From positions 248,001-312,000 of the forward strand of contig NZ_CP078076.1 of assembly GCF_023101165.1 (NCBI RefSeq): DNA of 64,000 nt, written 5' to 3'. A program made the position numbers and the translations under genes. Positions 31,374 to 40,623 of the stretch are shown here, piece by piece (the stretch's first letter is position 1; each line of letters begins with the position of its first letter). This DNA is from Microbacterium sufflavum (lineage in GTDB: Bacteria > Actinomycetota > Actinomycetes > Actinomycetales > Microbacteriaceae). Under the pieces are notes generated by a model. That model saw nothing but the letters and a program-made list of their open reading frames with translations, did no database searches and was not told the origin of the DNA.

Positions 31374-32843
31374 TCAGCGGGACTCGGGAGGGATGCCGCG
31401 GACGACCGGGGGCGCATCGGGGTGATGGCCGTGCGCGCGGCCATCGCGCGCGTCGCCCGTCTCCTGCCGCTCACCGAAAGGATCCTGTGCCGCGGGGCCG
31501 GTGCCCTCGTCCGTCGCGTCGGGCGCCTGATCCGGCGCCGTCGCGTACAGCTCGGTGAGGTGACGGTACGACCGCGTGAAGAACGCCAGCGTCGCCGCGA
31601 CGACCATGATCAGTCCGGCGAACAGGCAGATGAGGGCGATGCCGCGCGCCTCGCCCTCGCCGAGCAGCCACTCCCACTGCCGCTGCCCCTCGGCGGTGTC
31701 CATGTACGGGATCACGACGTACTCCGCGATCGGCGCGATGAGGAAGGCCGTGATCGGGGCGGCCGCGGCCTCCATCGCCGCCGCCGTGCCGAAGACCCGC
31801 CCCTGTCGCGTGAACGGCACGACCTTCTGGATGACCGTCTGCTCGGCGGCCTCGACCGGAGGGACCAGCGCCATGTACACCCACATGCCCAGCACGTACA
31901 GCGGCCACCACTCGCGCAGCATGAAGATCGCGCCGAGGAGTCCCATCGCGATCACCACGAGCAGCATCGTGCGCACCGGTTTCTTGCCGAGGCCGAACTT
32001 CGCGACCAGCCCGCCGCCGATGAGGAAGCCCGTGGAGGAGAACGCGAGCGCGAAGCCCCACATCTGCGCATCGAACAGCGTGAGGCCGTACGGGTCCATG
32101 AGCGCCATGTAGACGCCGCCGATGAGGTTGTTGAACGTGGAGAACACGATGAGGGCGAACAGCCCGGGCGCCTGCCGGATGGCCTGCACGCTGCCGCGGA
32201 AGTCGACCGCGCTCTTCGCCTCGGGGTCGACCTCCGGCTCGGACTCCGGGATGCGGATGAACAGCAGGTGCGCGAAGGTGAGCGCCATCGCCACGATCGC
32301 GATCCCCAGTGTCCACCCCATGCCGAGGAACCCGATCGACAGGCCGGAGAACACGCTCGTGACCAGGAACGCGATGCCCTGCACCGTGCCCACCAGGCCG
32401 TTCGCGTTGGCCCGCTTCTCCTCGGGCACCAGCAGTGTCACCGTGGTGGACAGCGCGATGTTGCGCAGCTGCTCGATCACGCCGCCGAACAGGATGATGC
32501 CAGAGAACAGCCAGAACCACGGGCCGCCCAGGTCGAGCAGCGCCGCCTCGGGCTGCCACACGTAGAGCACGCCCGCGATCAGGAACGCCACCGCCGAGAT
32601 GACGCTCGACAGCAGCATGACCCGGTGCTTGCGGTGCCGGTCGACGATCGTGCCGAAGAACATCGCGAAGAACGCGACGAACAGCATGTAGGCGCCGCCG
32701 ATGATCCCGGTGGCCAGCACCGACCGCGTCTCGATGTACACCCAGAACGTGAGGGCGAACCAGAGGAAGCTCGTCGTCACGTTGGCGATCAACGTGTTGA
32801 CGAGGACGTTCGCGAAGGCCGTCTTCGCCGCGGTGCGCTCCAT
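31374..32843 (-). CDS. MFS transporter
   Basis: A 489-residue major facilitator with twelve predicted membrane segments and a 50-residue histidine- and proline-rich C-terminal tail (HGHHPDAPP). The intracellular loop motif is GTIVDRHRKHRVML near residue 63. The overall pattern (NIALSTTVTLLVPEEKRANANGLVGTVQGI) is that of the MFS_3/enterobactin-exporter-like group, which export siderophores, lipids or drugs. The substrate is unknown. ATG 32843 is chosen over 32873 because TACCCT ends seven bases before it, making the transcript leaderless. It is divergent from the threonine aldolase gene. Confidence 0.86.
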   Translation of the reverse strand: MERTAAKTAFANVLVNTLIANVTTSFLWFALTFWVYIETRSVLATGIIGGAYMLFVAFFAMFFGTIVDRHRKHRVMLLSSVISAVAFLIAGVLYVWQPEAALLDLGGPWFWLFSGIILFGGVIEQLRNIALSTTVTLLVPEEKRANANGLVGTVQGIAFLVTSVFSGLSIGFLGMGWTLGIAIVAMALTFAHLLFIRIPESEPEVDPEAKSAVDFRGSVQAIRQAPGLFALIVFSTFNNLIGGVYMALMDPYGLTLFDAQMWGFALAFSSTGFLIGGGLVAKFGLGKKPVRTMLLVVIAMGLLGAIFMLREWWPLYVLGMWVYMALVPPVEAAEQTVIQKVVPFTRQGRVFGTAAAMEAAAAPITAFLIAPIAEYVVIPYMDTAEGQRQWEWLLGEGEARGIALICLFAGLIMVVAATLAFFTRSYRHLTELYATAPDQAPDATDEGTGPAAQDPFGERQETGDARDGRAHGHHPDAPPVVRGIPPESR

Positions 32844-32850
32844 GGGTTCG

Positions 32851-32856
32851 AGGGTA
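32851..32856 (-). promoter_or_regulatory. -10 element of the MFS gene
   Basis: TACCCT on the minus strand, seven bases before the ATG at 32843. It decides between two in-frame starts. Confidence 0.55.
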
Positions 32857-32892
32857 GAGCGGGGCTCGGACATCCGGTAGGGGAACCGCGAT

Positions 32893-32898
32893 TAGGCT
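32893..32898 (+). promoter_or_regulatory. -10 element of ltaE
   Basis: TAGGCT, six bases before the GTG at 32905. Confidence 0.65.
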
Positions 32899-32904
32899 TG
32901 ACCG

Positions 32905-33972
32905 GTGAGCATCCCCCATGACCCCGCTCTGCGGGGCTTTGCCAGCGACAACTACTCCGGCATCCACCCCGAGGTCCTCGCCGCGATCGCCGCCGCGAAC
33001 GGTGGCCACCAGGTGGCGTACGGCGAAGACGCCTACACCGCCCGCCTGCAGGAGGTCTTCCAGCAGCACTTCGGCGAGGGCGTCCAGGCGTTCCCGGTGT
33101 TCAACGGGACCGGCGCGAACGTCACCGGCCTGCAGTCGATGCTGCCGCGCTGGGGTGCCGTGATCGCCGCATCGACCGCGCACATCAACGTCGACGAGGG
33201 TGGCGCGCCCGAGAAGATCGGCGGCTTCAAGCTGCTCACCGTGCCCACCGACGACGGCAAGCTCACCACCGAGCTCATCGACCGCGAGGCGTGGGGCTGG
33301 GGCGACGAGCACCGCGCGCAGCCGCTGGTCGTGTCGATCACGCAGTCCACCGAGCTCGGCACCCTCTACACGGCCGACGAGATCCGCACGATCGCCGACC
33401 ACGCGCACGAGCGGGGCATGAAGCTGCACCTCGACGGCGCCCGGCTCTCCAACGCGGCCGCCGCACTCGACCTCCCGCTGCGCGCCTTCACGCGCGACGT
33501 CGGCGTGGACGTGCTGACATTCGGCGGCACGAAGAACGGCGCCATGCTCGGCGAGGCCATCGTGGTGCTGAACCCCGCCGCCGCCGACGGGCTGCCCTAC
33601 GCCCGCAAGTTCAACATGCAGCTGTCGTCGAAGATGCGCTTCGTCTCGGCGCAGCTGATCGCGCTGCTCGAGGGCGACCTGTGGCTGCGCAACGCCCGGC
33701 ACGCGAACGCCATGGCCGCCCGGCTCCGCTCCCGCATCGAGGCGGGGCTCGCCGACGGTTCCGTCGCCGGTGTCGAGTTCACCCAGCCCACCCAGGCCAA
33801 CGGCGTCTTCGCGACGCTGCCCGAGGGCGTTGCCGACCGGCTGCGCGACGTGTTCCGCTTCTACGACTGGGACGCGGCCCGGCGCGAGGTGCGGTGGATG
33901 TGCGGCTTCGACACCGAGGAGTCCGACGTGGACGCCTTCGTCGACGCGCTCGGACGCCTCACCACCGCCTGA
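32905..33972 (+). CDS. ltaE: Low-specificity threonine aldolase
   Basis: A 355-residue PLP enzyme that cleaves threonine or related beta-hydroxy amino acids to glycine and an aldehyde. Family features: FASDNYSGIHPEVL near residue 14, GEDAYTARLQE near 43, HINVDEGGAPEKIGG near 92, the aspartate in LHLDGARLSNAA near 175, and the PLP lysine in LTFGGTKNGAMLGEA near 210. It is complete. The GTG start is fixed by the -10 hexamer. It converges on the FadR-type gene with six bases between stop codons, so the 3' ends of the two transcripts overlap. Confidence 0.92.
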   Translation: MSIPHDPALRGFASDNYSGIHPEVLAAIAAANGGHQVAYGEDAYTARLQEVFQQHFGEGVQAFPVFNGTGANVTGLQSMLPRWGAVIAASTAHINVDEGGAPEKIGGFKLLTVPTDDGKLTTELIDREAWGWGDEHRAQPLVVSITQSTELGTLYTADEIRTIADHAHERGMKLHLDGARLSNAAAALDLPLRAFTRDVGVDVLTFGGTKNGAMLGEAIVVLNPAAADGLPYARKFNMQLSSKMRFVSAQLIALLEGDLWLRNARHANAMAARLRSRIEAGLADGSVAGVEFTQPTQANGVFATLPEGVADRLRDVFRFYDWDAARREVRWMCGFDTEESDVDAFVDALGRLTTA

Positions 33973-33978
33973 GCGGTC

Positions 33979-34701
33979 TCAGTCGTCGACCACGCGCGTG
34001 AACTCCTCGCGCGTGGTGCGCAGGTGCGCGCGCATCGCCGCATCGGCGGCGTCGGCGTCGCCCCGCCGCACGGCATCGAGGATGCGCTCGTGCGCGTGCC
34101 AGCTGGACTCCTTCACGAAGTCGAAGCTCATCAGGTCGACGGGCTCGAACATCCGCACGCGCGCCTCTTCCACCGCGTCGCGCACGAACGTGTTACCCGA
34201 CGCCGCGGCGAGCGCGAGATGGAAGTGCGTGTCGGCGATGCGGGACTCGGCCTTGGTGGCCGCCCCCGCCAGCTCGCTCTGGGCGAGGGCCATCGCCTCC
34301 AGATCCGCCGTGCTGCGCCGCGCCGCCGCGAGCGCCGCCCCACCGGACTCGACGATCTCGCGGAACTCGGTGAGCTCGCCGATCTCGGCCGAGCGCGTGC
34401 GCACCTCGTCGCGGATGAGCCGCGGATCCAGCGCCGCGTCCTGGACGATCGCCCCGCCGGACGCTCCCCGGGTGATGACGATCTGGCCGCTCCCCTCCAG
34501 GATGCGCAGCGCCTGCCGCAGCGTCTCGCGCGAGACGCCGAGCTGCTCCGCCAGACGCCGCTCCGGAGGCAGGCGGTCGCCGGGGCGGATGCGGCCGAGC
34601 GCCATCTCCCGGCGCAGGAACCCCGCCACGGCCTGATAGCCCGACACGGGGTGCAGCACAGCGCGGGAGAAGTCGTGCGGCGCGTCGTCACGCTCGCCCA
34701 T
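33979..34701 (-). CDS. FadR-type GntR family regulator
   Basis: A 240-residue regulator with an N-terminal winged helix (LRREMALGRIRPGDRLPPERRLAEQLGVSRETLRQALRILEG, residues about 29-70) and a C-terminal all-helical FCD domain with the metal-binding pattern D...H...H (ADTHFHLALAAASGNTF and WHAHERILDAV). It is the last gene of the six-gene glutamylation operon and most likely its repressor. A 31-bp inverted repeat in the operon promoter is its probable site. ATG 34701 is preferred over GTG 34707 because GGAGGAG lies five bases from it. Confidence 0.88.
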   Translation of the reverse strand: MGERDDAPHDFSRAVLHPVSGYQAVAGFLRREMALGRIRPGDRLPPERRLAEQLGVSRETLRQALRILEGSGQIVITRGASGGAIVQDAALDPRLIRDEVRTRSAEIGELTEFREIVESGGAALAAARRSTADLEAMALAQSELAGAATKAESRIADTHFHLALAAASGNTFVRDAVEEARVRMFEPVDLMSFDFVKESSWHAHERILDAVRRGDADAADAAMRAHLRTTREEFTRVVDD

Positions 34702-34715
34702 GGCCACTCCTCCGG

Positions 34716-36158
34716 TCAGAGGGGAAGACCGGCGCGGTCCGTGCCGACGACCTGCTTCCCCGTGAAGAAGTCAAGCACATCGTCGTCGCCGTGCCCGCCC
34801 AGGCCGCTCGCGCCGAAGAAGCTCTGCGCGGAGGCCGGCGACATGTCGAGCACACTCGTGCCGTTGACCTTCACCTCGCCCGCGACCAGGCGGGTGCCCA
34901 GCGCCGCGGCCCCCTCCTGATCCGCCCCGAACACGTAGCCGGCGAGCCCGACCTGGCCGGTGTTCGCCAGGCGCACGGCCTCGTCCTCGTCGTCGTAGCC
35001 GCCCACGAGCAGCATCGGCCCGAACACCTCGTCCGCGAGCCCCGGGCCGTCGAGCACCGCCACCGTGGGGGCGAAGAACCATCCCCGTTCCGGCACCGCG
35101 GACACCCGCAGCACCTCGGCGCCGGCGGCCGCCAGCCGGTCCCGCTGGTCGTCGAGCTCGTCCCGCCGGGCGGCGAAGGCCACCGGGCCGACCTCGGTCG
35201 CGTCGTCGAGGCTGGATCCGATGGTCCGGCGGGCGAACGCCGCGATGAGCAGACGGGCCAGCTCGTCGCGCCGGGCGCGGTCGACCAGCACACGACGCGG
35301 AGCCTCGCACCACTGCCCCGACAGCTTCAGGACGCCGTCGGCGAGCGCCTCCGCCGCCTGCTCCAGGTCGGCGTCGGCCCGCACGATCGCGGCGTTGTTC
35401 GAGCCGAGCTCCAGCTGCAGCCGGGCGAACCGGGGCGCGGCCGCGGCGGCGATGGCGCGACCGGTCGGCGTGGAGCCGGTCATCGAGATCGCGGCGATGC
35501 GCTCGTCGGCGACCAGGGCACGGCCGACGCCGCCGCCGCCCTGCACGAGTCCGACGACACCGTCGGGAACGCCCGCCTCGTGCACGCCCTCCAGCAGCAG
35601 CTGCGCACTCCACGGCGAGAACGACGAGGGCTTGAGCACCACGGTCGCTCCGGCGGCGAGCGCGAACGCGGTCTTCTTCACGGCCATGGCGCTGGGCGCG
35701 TTCCACGGCAGGATGAGCGCGGTCGGTCCCCACGGCACACGGTGCAGTCGCACGCCGCCCTGCTCGGCGGGGAGCTCCGCGACGTCCCCGCGGACGACGG
35801 CTCGGCGGGCGGCGTCACGCAGGGTCGCGCCGTTGGCTCCGCCGAACAGCCGTGTCACCGCGAGCGGCACCCCGCTGTTGAGCGCGTCGAGGCGGGCGAT
35901 CTCCTCGGCACGGTCGTCCAGCCACGCGGCCAGCGCCCCCAGCCGGACCGCGCGCTCCTCGGGGGCGAGTCCGCGCCAGCGGCCATCGTCGTGCGCCCGA
36001 CGGGCGGCGGAGACGGCCCGGTCGACCTGCTCCAGGGAGCTGGAGGCGGTGGGCACGAGGGCCTCGCCGGTGTTCGGGTCGTGCAGCCAGGAGCCGTCGG
36101 CCTCCGGACTCTCCTCGGCGACGCCGCCGATCCAGGTGCACAGGGCGGGGAAGGTCAT
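34716..36158 (-). CDS. Aldehyde dehydrogenase
   Basis: A 480-residue NAD(P)-dependent aldehyde dehydrogenase. The active-site glutamate lies in LQLELGSNNAA near residue 250 and the catalytic cysteine in LSGQWCEAPRR near 285. The NAD motif is STPTGRAIA with TGSTPTG near 230, and the C-terminal EVFGPMLLV is normal. In this operon it would oxidise a gamma-glutamylated aminoaldehyde to the acid. The start is separated by a single base from the upstream ligase stop, indicating coupled translation. Specificity cannot be told from the sequence alone. Confidence 0.9.
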   Translation of the reverse strand: MTFPALCTWIGGVAEESPEADGSWLHDPNTGEALVPTASSSLEQVDRAVSAARRAHDDGRWRGLAPEERAVRLGALAAWLDDRAEEIARLDALNSGVPLAVTRLFGGANGATLRDAARRAVVRGDVAELPAEQGGVRLHRVPWGPTALILPWNAPSAMAVKKTAFALAAGATVVLKPSSFSPWSAQLLLEGVHEAGVPDGVVGLVQGGGGVGRALVADERIAAISMTGSTPTGRAIAAAAAPRFARLQLELGSNNAAIVRADADLEQAAEALADGVLKLSGQWCEAPRRVLVDRARRDELARLLIAAFARRTIGSSLDDATEVGPVAFAARRDELDDQRDRLAAAGAEVLRVSAVPERGWFFAPTVAVLDGPGLADEVFGPMLLVGGYDDEDEAVRLANTGQVGLAGYVFGADQEGAAALGTRLVAGEVKVNGTSVLDMSPASAQSFFGASGLGGHGDDDVLDFFTGKQVVGTDRAGLPL

Positions 36159-36159
36159 C

Positions 36160-37533
36160 TCAGATCCGATCGAAGTAGCGGTGCAGGTCCCAGTCGGTGA
36201 CGCGGGACATGAAGGTGGACCACTCGTGGTCGAGCAGGATGCGCTGATGCGAGATGAGCTCCGGCGTCAGCATCTCCTGCACGAACGCGCTGTCGGCGAA
36301 GAGCGCTCCCGCCTGCCGCGGGTCAGCGGGCATGGCGCCGTCGCCGGGGAGGTCGTAGGCGCTGCCGCGCACCGGATCGCCGAGCTCGGCCCCCGTCCGC
36401 ATCCCGTCGCGGGCCGACGCGAGGATGCCCGTGAGCGCGAAGTACGGGTTGGTGTCGGCACCGGGCAGGCGGAACTCGAACCGGAGCGCCTGCGGCGAGT
36501 GGCCGACCACACGCACCGTGGTGGTGCGGTTGTCGAAGCCCCAGGTGCGCCCGCTGCCGGCGACGTCGGTGGAGTTGCTGCGGCGGTACGAGTTGACCGT
36601 CGGGGCGTACCACGCCATCAGCGCCGGCGCGTGCTCCAGCGCCCCGGCGATCGCCGAGCGCATGCGGGGGCTGAGGTGATCGGGGTCGGAGTCGTCCCAG
36701 AACAGCGCCGTGCCCTCGTCGTCGACGAACGACACGTGCACGTGGCACGACGAGCCCGGCTGGTCGTTGAGCGGACGCGCCATGAAGGTCGCCGACATGC
36801 CCGCCCGGGCGGCGGTGTCACGCACCGCGAGCTTGTACAGCGCGTGCCGGTCGGCCATCTCCAGCGGGTCGCCGTACTCGAACGTCATCTCCCACTGCCC
36901 GAGACCCCACTCGCTCTGCGCGGCCTCGACGAGGATGCCGCTCGCGCGCAGGTCGGACCGCAGCCTCTGGAAGAACGGCTCGTAGAGGTTGCCCTCGTGG
37001 ATCATGAAGTCGGAGGGGGTGAGGGTCGTCGGATCGAGGTCGCGGAACCCCGAGCGGCGCAACTCCCGCGGGTCGTTGCGGAACAGGTAGAACTCCAGCT
37101 CGGTGCCCGCGAGCGGCGTGAGACCGAGGTCGCGCAGGCGCGCCAGCTCCTGCTTCAGGATCACCCGCGGCGACAGCGGCATCGGCTCGTGCGTGTGCAC
37201 GTCGACCGGGTCGGCGAGGCAGATCGCGACGCCCTCCAGCCACGCCGCAGGGCGCAGGGTGTCGAGGTCGGGGAGCAGCGTGACGTCGGGCACGCCGTTG
37301 TGCATGCCGCACAGGGCGAAGCGGTTCTGGTCGATCAGCTCGAGCCCCTGATCGATGTCCCATGCCCACGCGCAGGTGCAGATGTCGACGCCGTTCGCCA
37401 CGACCCGGCCGAAGCCCTCGACGGGGATGCGGCGACCGACGAGCCGACCTTGGAGGTCGGGCGTCGCGACGATCACGGTGCGGATCCCCGCGGCCTCCAG
37501 CTCGTCCGGCGCCAGGCGCACGTCGTCGATCAT
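36160..37533 (-). CDS. Glutamine synthetase-like gamma-glutamylamine ligase
   Basis: A 457-residue glutamine-synthetase-fold ligase, expected to join glutamate to an amine using ATP. Metal and ATP motifs are present: GTELEFYLFR near residue 137, EAAQSEWGLGQWEMTF near 205, HVHVSF near 265, and the RFEFRLPGADTNPYFALTGILA segment near 355. GlnA-type adenylylation sequence is not evident, and neighbours (gamma-glutamyl hydrolase, ALDH) place it with PuuA/GlnA3/GlnA4/IpuC enzymes. ATG 37533 overlaps the SDR stop as ATGA. The amine may be an amino alcohol or a diamine. Confidence 0.9.
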   Translation of the reverse strand: MIDDVRLAPDELEAAGIRTVIVATPDLQGRLVGRRIPVEGFGRVVANGVDICTCAWAWDIDQGLELIDQNRFALCGMHNGVPDVTLLPDLDTLRPAAWLEGVAICLADPVDVHTHEPMPLSPRVILKQELARLRDLGLTPLAGTELEFYLFRNDPRELRRSGFRDLDPTTLTPSDFMIHEGNLYEPFFQRLRSDLRASGILVEAAQSEWGLGQWEMTFEYGDPLEMADRHALYKLAVRDTAARAGMSATFMARPLNDQPGSSCHVHVSFVDDEGTALFWDDSDPDHLSPRMRSAIAGALEHAPALMAWYAPTVNSYRRSNSTDVAGSGRTWGFDNRTTTVRVVGHSPQALRFEFRLPGADTNPYFALTGILASARDGMRTGAELGDPVRGSAYDLPGDGAMPADPRQAGALFADSAFVQEMLTPELISHQRILLDHEWSTFMSRVTDWDLHRYFDRI

Positions 37534-38294
37534 CGCGTCAGCCACCCTCCGTCGACGGGGAGCTGGATGCCGTCGATCCAGGACGCCTCGTCGCTGAGCA
37601 GCCAGGATACGGCCGCGGCGATGTCGCTCGGCAGGCCCACCCGCGGCACGAGCAGCCGCTGCTTCATGAACTCCAGCGCCTCGGGGCTGGTGACGCTGTC
37701 GTAGTCGAAGAAGTCGGTCGCGATGGGGCCGGGGGCGACGCAGTTGACGCGGATGTTCTTGGCCGCGAGCTCGACCGCGAGCGCCTTGGTGAGCATGGGC
37801 ACGCCGCCCTTGCTGGCGTTGTAGTGCGGCTGCGCGGTGCCGGTGCTGGTCACCACGACCAGTGCCTCCACGGTGGAGAGGTTGACGATGGCGCCGCCGC
37901 CCGACTCGGCGATGAGCGGCGCCACCTCCTGCGCCACGAGGAACTGGCCCTTGAGGTTGATGTCGAAGACGAAGTCCCACGCCTCCTCGGTCAGCGTCTC
38001 GAACGAGTGCTCGGTGACCACGCCGGCGTTGTTGACGAGCAGGTGCAGGGCTCCCCACGCCTGGGCGGCCTGCGCGACCGCGGCGCGGATCTGCTCGCGC
38101 GAGCGCACGTCCACGACCGCCGCGAGCGCCGTGCCTCCGGTCGCCTCGATCAGGCGCACGGTCTCGGCGGCGCCCTCGGCCGAGACGTCGGTGACGAGGA
38201 TGCGTGCCCCCTCGCTCGCCAGGCGGAGGGCGGTCTCGCGGCCGATCCCGGATCCTGCGCCCGTGATGAAGGCATTCCTGTCTGCGTGTCGCAT
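37530..38294 (-). CDS. SDR dehydrogenase of the glutamylation operon
   Basis: A 254-residue classical short-chain dehydrogenase. TGAGSGIG at residue 11, NNAG near 89, the catalytic serine in VNLSTVEAL, the Tyr-Lys pair in YNASKGG near 157, and the C-terminal DGIQLPVDGGWL are all intact. AAGGAGA is seven bases before the ATG. Its position between the hydrolase and the ligase suggests it oxidises a hydroxyl group in the pathway, for example a gamma-glutamylated amino alcohol, in place of the amine oxidase PuuB, which is absent. That role is inference. Confidence 0.88.
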   Translation of the reverse strand: MRHADRNAFITGAGSGIGRETALRLASEGARILVTDVSAEGAAETVRLIEATGGTALAAVVDVRSREQIRAAVAQAAQAWGALHLLVNNAGVVTEHSFETLTEEAWDFVFDINLKGQFLVAQEVAPLIAESGGGAIVNLSTVEALVVVTSTGTAQPHYNASKGGVPMLTKALAVELAAKNIRVNCVAPGPIATDFFDYDSVTSPEALEFMKQRLLVPRVGLPSDIAAAVSWLLSDEASWIDGIQLPVDGGWLTR

Positions 38295-38326
38295 GGTGTC
38301 TCTCCTTGTTCGTGCGTCTGCGGCGC

Positions 38327-39100
38327 CTAGGCGACGCTCTCGGTCGCGGGGGTGGGGGCGACCGCGGTGTGCGCGGACGCCTGATCGACGAGCCAGTCGA
38401 AGACCGGGTCACCGCCGAAGGTCTCGGGGTGCCACTGCACGCCCACCACCGGCAGCCCGTCGAGCTCGATCGCCTCGACGACGCCGTCCGGCGCCCAGCC
38501 GGTCACGGTCACCCCGGCGCCGGGGGCGTCGACCGCCTGGTGGTGGAACGAGTTCACGCGGGTGCTCTCGCCGTAGAGGCCGTGCACGACGCTGCCCTCT
38601 GCCGTGCGCACCTCGTGCACCCGGTGGGCGCGGGGATAGGCGTACGAGCCGTGCGACTCGCCCTCGCCCGCGGCGAGGTGCTGATGCAGGGTGCCGCCGC
38701 GGACCACGTTGAGCAGCTGCGCTCCCCGGCACACCCCCAGCAGCGGCAGCGCGCGCTCGATCGCGGCGAGGATCAGCCCCGACTCGAACTCGTCGCGTTG
38801 CGGGTCGACGAGGGGCGTGAACGGGCCGGGGGTCTGCCCGTACCGGCGCGGGTCCACGTCGTCGCCGCCGACGATGACGACGCCGTCGAGCCGCGCCACG
38901 AGTTCGGCCGGGTCGGCATCCATGGGCAGGTGCACGGGGAGGCCGCCGGCGCGGAGCACCGAGGTGGCGTACTCGCTGAGGTACGCCTCCAGCGGGGCGT
39001 CGGCGAAGCCGTACGGGGCGCCGATCGCCGCGCCGCTGGTGCGACGACCGGAGATGCCGATCAGGGGCCGGGGCAGGGCGGGGAGACTGATGATGTCCAT
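38327..39100 (-). CDS. Gamma-glutamyl amide hydrolase (PuuD-like class I amidotransferase)
   Basis: A 257-residue class I glutamine amidotransferase-fold hydrolase of the peptidase C26 group. The nucleophile elbow is LLGVCRGAQLLNVV near residue 115, and the catalytic His-x-Glu lies in VGVQWHPETFG near 223. It would release glutamate from the gamma-glutamyl amino acid formed by the other enzymes. Early residues LIGISGRRTSGAAIGAPYG are typical. It is 15 bases downstream of the permease gene and 32 bases upstream of the SDR. Confidence 0.9.
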   Translation of the reverse strand: MDIISLPALPRPLIGISGRRTSGAAIGAPYGFADAPLEAYLSEYATSVLRAGGLPVHLPMDADPAELVARLDGVVIVGGDDVDPRRYGQTPGPFTPLVDPQRDEFESGLILAAIERALPLLGVCRGAQLLNVVRGGTLHQHLAAGEGESHGSYAYPRAHRVHEVRTAEGSVVHGLYGESTRVNSFHHQAVDAPGAGVTVTGWAPDGVVEAIELDGLPVVGVQWHPETFGGDPVFDWLVDQASAHTAVAPTPATESVA

Positions 39101-39115
39101 CCTTCGGTTTCGGGG

Positions 39116-40600
39116 TCAGGCGTTCTCGTCGAAGCGCCGCACGATCTGGGCGTAGGCCGCCGGCGCGCTCGCCCGCATGATCGCCGCCTGCACCAGCCCG
39201 ATCACCGGGGCGATGATCACGACGGCGACGAGGGTGATGCTGACGACGCCCCACGCCGGGTTGCCGTCGGCGTCGACGTCGCTGACGAGCAGCGGGAAGT
39301 TCGCGGCGATGAGCACGGCGGACACCGCCAGCCCGAGCAGTCCGAGGCCGGGGGCGATCACGGTGTGCCAGGGGCTGCGCAGGGCGCGGGTGCGGGCGAA
39401 GTACACGATCACGGCGAGGCAGGTCACGGCCATGAGGATCACGATCGCGAGGGTGCCGATTCCCGCGAACCAGGAGAAGATGTTCTCCGGCGCGAAGCCG
39501 AGGATGGCGAGCAGGGCGATCGCGACGCCCGAGGTGGCGACCTGCACGAGCGAGGCGACGTGGGGCGATCCGTGTCGGGTGTGCACGCTGCCGACGCGGT
39601 CGGGCAGCACGCGGGCGTTGGCCATGGCGTGGTGGTAGCGGGTGAGCACGTTGTGCAGCGAGAGCACCGCCGCGAACATGCTGCCCAGGAACAGCAGGGC
39701 CACGGCGACCGAGCCGACCGGGCCGAGGTACTGCTCGGTGACGCGGGTGATGAGGGTCGTGGGGTCGGCGGCGGCTTCGTCGATCACGTCTCCCTCCCCC
39801 ACGCCGACCACCACGGTCCAGGCGGCGAACGCGTAGAAGACGCCGATCACGATCGCGGAGGCGTAGGTGGCGCGCGGGATGGTGCGCTCCGGCGTGCGCA
39901 CCTCGTCGCGGTACACCACCGTGGACTCGAACCCGATGAAGCTGGCGATGGCGAACATCAGCCCGAGCGCGGGTGCCCCGGAGAGCACGTTCTGCAGGAC
40001 GAACGAGCCGAAGGTCACGCCGTCGGCTCCGCCGGTGACGAGGATGATGAGCCCCAGCAGGACGACGATCCCGATCTCGGCGAGCAGCACCACGACGAGC
40101 ACGCGCGAGCTGAGCTCGATCTGCCGGTACCCGAGCGCACCGACCAGCGCGACCGAGACCAGGGTGAGCAGCCACCAGGGGATCTCGGGTCCGCCGAGCA
40201 GCGCGATGCTCGATGAGATGGTGGCGCCGAGGTAGGAGAACACCGCGATCTGCACCGTGGTGTAGCAGACCAGGGCGAGGTAGGCGGCGGCGAGGCCGGG
40301 GGTGCGACCGAGTCCGTGCGTGATGAACACGAAGAAGGAGCCGGCGCGGGGCAGGTAGCGGCTCATCGCGGTGAGGCCGACGGAGAAGAGCAGCAGGATC
40401 ACGGTGGCCACGAGGAACATGACCGGGAAGCCGATCCCGTTGCCGAGCAGGTAGCCGATCGGCACGATGCCGCCGACCACGGTGAGGGGCGCGGCGGCGG
40501 CGATCACCATGAAGGTGACGGCCACCGCCCCGAGGTTGCCGCGGAGGTTGCGCTCGCGGGGTTGTTCTGCGGAGGGCGACGTCGTTGTCGAAGCATCCAT
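39116..40600 (-). CDS. APC family amine/amino acid permease
   Basis: A 494-residue permease with twelve predicted membrane segments. The first segment has the APC glycine motif VGGIVPIGYLLGNGIGFP, and segment six AFASFIGFESTVVYRDEVRTPERTIPRA (the conserved FxGFE...E motif, near residue 235) is characteristic. It is first in the operon and probably imports the amine handled by the downstream enzymes. The AAAGGA before the ATG has a 10-nt spacing. The 31-bp inverted repeat lies 24 nt upstream of the start. Confidence 0.9.
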   Translation of the reverse strand: MDASTTTSPSAEQPRERNLRGNLGAVAVTFMVIAAAAPLTVVGGIVPIGYLLGNGIGFPVMFLVATVILLLFSVGLTAMSRYLPRAGSFFVFITHGLGRTPGLAAAYLALVCYTTVQIAVFSYLGATISSSIALLGGPEIPWWLLTLVSVALVGALGYRQIELSSRVLVVVLLAEIGIVVLLGLIILVTGGADGVTFGSFVLQNVLSGAPALGLMFAIASFIGFESTVVYRDEVRTPERTIPRATYASAIVIGVFYAFAAWTVVVGVGEGDVIDEAAADPTTLITRVTEQYLGPVGSVAVALLFLGSMFAAVLSLHNVLTRYHHAMANARVLPDRVGSVHTRHGSPHVASLVQVATSGVAIALLAILGFAPENIFSWFAGIGTLAIVILMAVTCLAVIVYFARTRALRSPWHTVIAPGLGLLGLAVSAVLIAANFPLLVSDVDADGNPAWGVVSITLVAVVIIAPVIGLVQAAIMRASAPAAYAQIVRRFDENA

Positions 40601-40623
40601 GTCGAAGCATCCTTTGCCGATTG

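Noticed and set aside
32844..32873. Earlier ATG for the MFS protein
   Set aside because: A TACCCT hexamer lies between the two ATGs at the leaderless distance from the later one, so the earlier start would not be transcribed.
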